A stretch of 64,000 bases of DNA from Curtobacterium aurantiacum (GTDB taxonomy: Bacteria > Actinomycetota > Actinomycetes > Actinomycetales > Microbacteriaceae). Positions 62,000 through 64,000 of the stretch are shown piece after piece (the stretch's first letter is position 1; every line of letters starts with the position of its first letter). The notes under the pieces were generated by a model. The model was not told the origin of the DNA. It ran no database searches and was given only the letters and a program-made list of their open reading frames with translations. The DNA is taken from contig NZ_JAHEWN010000001.1 of NCBI RefSeq assembly GCF_018598555.1, forward strand, positions 310,001-374,000. The letters are read 5' to 3'. The position numbers were made by a program, and so were the translations under genes.

Positions 62000-62993
62000 C
62001 GAATCCCTCTCCGGTGAGTGCGACGAACAGGTCCTCGAGGGTGCCGCCGCCCACGGTCAGGCCGCGCACCCGGACGTCCGCGCGGACGAGCTCGGCGGTG
62101 ATCGTCTCGGGCAGGAGCTCGTTCGGCAGGTCTGCGACGAGCACGTCCGCGCCGCCGTCGTGCCGCGGGACGAGCCCGAGCCGGGTGAGGACGGTGGCGG
62201 CGTGCCCGACGTCGGGCGTGCGGACGGTCACGGTTCGGGCACCGGCTGCACGGAGCTCGTCGAGCGGTCCCTGCGCGACGATCTTGCCCGTCCGCATGAC
62301 CGCGGCGTGCGTGCAGACCTGTTCGATCTCGGCCAGCAGGTGACTCGACACGAACACCGTGGTGCCGTCGTCGGCCAGGGAGCGGATGAGGTTGCGGACC
62401 TCGCGCGTTCCCTGCGGGTCGAGGCCGTTCGTCGGTTCGTCGAGCACCAGCAGGTCGCGGGGTGACAGCAGGGCGTTCGCGAGGCCGAGCCGCTGCTTCA
62501 TGCCGAGGGAGTACGCGTGCGCCTTCTTGTCGGCCGCGTGGGTCAACCCGACGCGGTCGAGGGCGCCGGCGACACGGGCCTTCCGGGTGCGGGGGTCCGA
62601 CGTGGGGTCGGCGGCGTCGAAGCGCTGCAGGTTGGCCCGGCCGGACAGGTACGGGTAGAAGGCCGGCCCCTCGACGAGCGCGCCGACGCGGGGCAGGACG
62701 TCGTGCAGGGCCTTCGGCATCGGCTCACCCAGGACCTCGATCGTGCCGCCCGTCGCGCTCGACAGCCCGAGCAGCATCCGGATCGTGGTGGTCTTGCCCG
62801 AACCGTTCGGCCCGAGGAACCCGAAGACCGCGCCGCGCGGCACCGCCAGGTCGATGCCGTCGACCGCGCGCTGCTTGCGGAACACCTTCTGGAGGCCCGT
62901 GGTGCGGATCGCGAGGTCGGCCCCCGGAGCCGGGGCGGTGGCGTCCACGGCGTCGGGTGCGGTCGTGCTCACGTCGGGGTCGGCCGCGCTCAC
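61986..62993 (-). CDS. ABC transporter ATPase, BcrA/antibiotic-export type
   Basis: 335 residues. After a low-complexity Asp/Ala/Pro N-terminus (about 1-28): Walker A GPNGSGKTTT, signature YSLGMKQRLGLANALL (the LGMKQRLG variant of bacitracin-type ATPases), Walker B LLVLDEPTNGLDPQG and H-loop VSSHLLAEIEQVC. The C-terminal 70 residues are a regulatory domain. The GTG start overlaps the LolA-like stop (GTGA). Confidence 0.9.
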   Translation of the reverse strand: MSAADPDVSTTAPDAVDATAPAPGADLAIRTTGLQKVFRKQRAVDGIDLAVPRGAVFGFLGPNGSGKTTTIRMLLGLSSATGGTIEVLGEPMPKALHDVLPRVGALVEGPAFYPYLSGRANLQRFDAADPTSDPRTRKARVAGALDRVGLTHAADKKAHAYSLGMKQRLGLANALLSPRDLLVLDEPTNGLDPQGTREVRNLIRSLADDGTTVFVSSHLLAEIEQVCTHAAVMRTGKIVAQGPLDELRAAGARTVTVRTPDVGHAATVLTRLGLVPRHDGGADVLVADLPNELLPETITAELVRADVRVRGLTVGGGTLEDLFVALTGEGFDVAA

Positions 62994-64000
62994 TTCGCCG
63001 CGGCGACCAGCGAGGCCACCGGCACGGCGCCCGCGAACACCCGGCCGTCGTCGGTCAGGTAGACCGACACGAGCGACGTCTGCACGGCGCGGCCGCCGTC
63101 GACGGGCTTCGTCAGCTGGTCGAGCAGACCGGAGGCCTCGCCCTCGAGCCCGGACTGGTCGACCGTGCCGGCGGGGAGCTCGGCGATGGTGCTCCAGCCC
63201 GTGCCCGTGAGGGTCGGTTCGTCACCGCTCGGGGTGCCGTGGCGGTCGCCGTGCTCGCCCTTCGCGTGGGATCCGGCGTCGGAGAGGTCCTTCTCGGTCA
63301 CCTTCGCGTTGGACGGCGGGGTGAAGTCGAAGAGCCGGGCGGCGGGGGCCCCGTAGTCGAGGCTCGTGAAGCCGACCTGCACCGCCGGGTCCTCCCTGCC
63401 TGCGGCCTCCACGGTCGCGCGGAGCGGGAGCCCGGTCTGCTGGTCTACGGCCAGCCGGACGGCGCCGACGAGGGTGTCCGACGACTTCGGCGTCAGGGTG
63501 ATCTGCCAGGCGTCGTGCCCGGCGACGCTGACCTCGGTCGGCTTCGACACCAAGGTGGTCGGGGTGATCGCGTCGATGGCCTGCCGGGCGATGTCGGCCG
63601 GGGTGGTCGTGCCGTCCCGCAGGTCCTTCGCGGTGTCGCTCGGCAGGGTCACGTGCGTGGCCGTGCGATCCTTCGAGTCCCAGGTCCAGACGTCCGAGCC
63701 GTTCCGGACGACGTCCTGTTCGGCGAGCTGCTGCGTCAGCTGGACGCGCTGCTTGTCCGGGCCGTCGACGTAGACGCGGGCGGTGTGGGACGAGGTCAGC
63801 AGGCCGAGGACGTCGGAGGCGTCGCCCTCGAGCGAGGAGCCGCCGGAGCCGGTCGGCAGCTCCGGCAGGCCGAGGGCGCTCGTCTGCGAGAGCTTGCCCG
63901 AGTACTGGGCGTCCGAGGACTTCGCGATGCTGGCGATGACGTCCGCCGCGCTCGGGTTCGTCCCCGCGATCGGGTCGTTCGCGGCGTTCGCGATCATCGG
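62990..64000 (-). CDS. LolA-like secreted/membrane protein, 5' end outside window
   Basis: At least 337 codons are in the window; the frame is open to the edge. The visible first Met (63997) falls within IANAANDP, a likely signal-peptide end, so the real start is upstream. The rest resembles LolA/LppX or DUF2092-type lipid-binding domains: ADVIASIAKSSDAQYSGKLSQ, VYVDGPDKQRVQL, DVWTWDSKDRTATHV and LRATVEAAGREDPAVQVGFTSLDYG. Co-transcribed with an ABC exporter, it may sense or carry a lipid or cell-wall compound. Function is not established in monoderms. Confidence 0.8.
   Translation of the reverse strand, partial: PMIANAANDPIAGTNPSAADVIASIAKSSDAQYSGKLSQTSALGLPELPTGSGGSSLEGDASDVLGLLTSSHTARVYVDGPDKQRVQLTQQLAEQDVVRNGSDVWTWDSKDRTATHVTLPSDTAKDLRDGTTTPADIARQAIDAITPTTLVSKPTEVSVAGHDAWQITLTPKSSDTLVGAVRLAVDQQTGLPLRATVEAAGREDPAVQVGFTSLDYGAPAARLFDFTPPSNAKVTEKDLSDAGSHAKGEHGDRHGTPSGDEPTLTGTGWSTIAELPAGTVDQSGLEGEASGLLDQLTKPVDGGRAVQTSLVSVYLTDDGRVFAGAVPVASLVAAAK

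Overview
The window is high-GC DNA (my estimate is about 70% G+C) with tight, stop/start-overlapping operons (GTGA and ATGA junctions) and many GTG starts. The gene content is actinobacterial: an Eis-type acetyltransferase, an MprF/LysX-like protein, an archaeal/SipW-type signal peptidase with its substrates, a LolA-like protein in a monoderm, and LacI/ROK-controlled CUT1 sugar ABC systems. This fits a plant- or soil-associated member of Micrococcales, probably Microbacteriaceae (for example Curtobacterium). The family placement is inference. I saw no tRNA, rRNA, CRISPR array, transposase or phage gene.

Layout, 0-18.5 kb: a truncated L-arabinose isomerase and an alditol-oxidase-like flavoprotein; a low-complexity Q-rich protein; a peptide/nickel-type ABC importer (lipoprotein, fused double ATPase, two permeases); an Eis acetyltransferase; a 615-bp non-coding block holding a 265-bp-period duplication; a minus-strand operon of three SipW-type secreted proteins plus their signal peptidase and a conserved hypothetical; PnuC with an unusual leader; a TetR-like regulator; and a Na+-efflux-like ABC exporter.

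18.5-34.9 kb: an alpha-glucosidase with a CUT1 sugar importer, divergent from a ROK repressor; a NUDIX hydrolase; a membrane esterase translationally coupled to an MprF-like protein; small membrane proteins; an MFS exporter with its ArsR-like regulator; and an SGNH hydrolase. 35.0-40.2 kb is a compact detoxification-like module: a DHA2 efflux pump, a MerR regulator, an NtaA-type flavin monooxygenase, a quinone reductase and an ArsR regulator. The first three share one 22-bp dyad operator. The fourth has its own long dyad over a clear promoter.

40.8-61 kb is mainly a rhamnose/rhamnoside locus: a GH16 glycosidase next to lldD-rhaB-rhaEW-rhaI, a GH78 alpha-L-rhamnosidase with a CUT1 importer, two LacI repressors, an MFS transporter and RhaM. 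The inferred route is rhamnoside to rhamnose (GH78), anomer exchange (RhaM), isomerisation (RhaI), phosphorylation (RhaB), cleavage to DHAP plus lactaldehyde and oxidation to lactate (RhaEW), then pyruvate (LldD). The same 12-mer LacI-type operator lies before rhaI and before the MFS gene, and related dyads cover the ABC promoter. The window ends with a metallophosphoesterase, a zinc-free oxidoreductase and an ABC exporter/LolA-like operon cut by the edge.

Between genes there are at least two dispersed inverted-repeat families. Family A has GGACGGGAGGC arms and at least seven copies, often flanked by GGTCGCGTC. Family B has GGTGCGAGGTTC arms and three copies. Most sit where terminators are expected, but one copy of each lies in a divergent promoter region.
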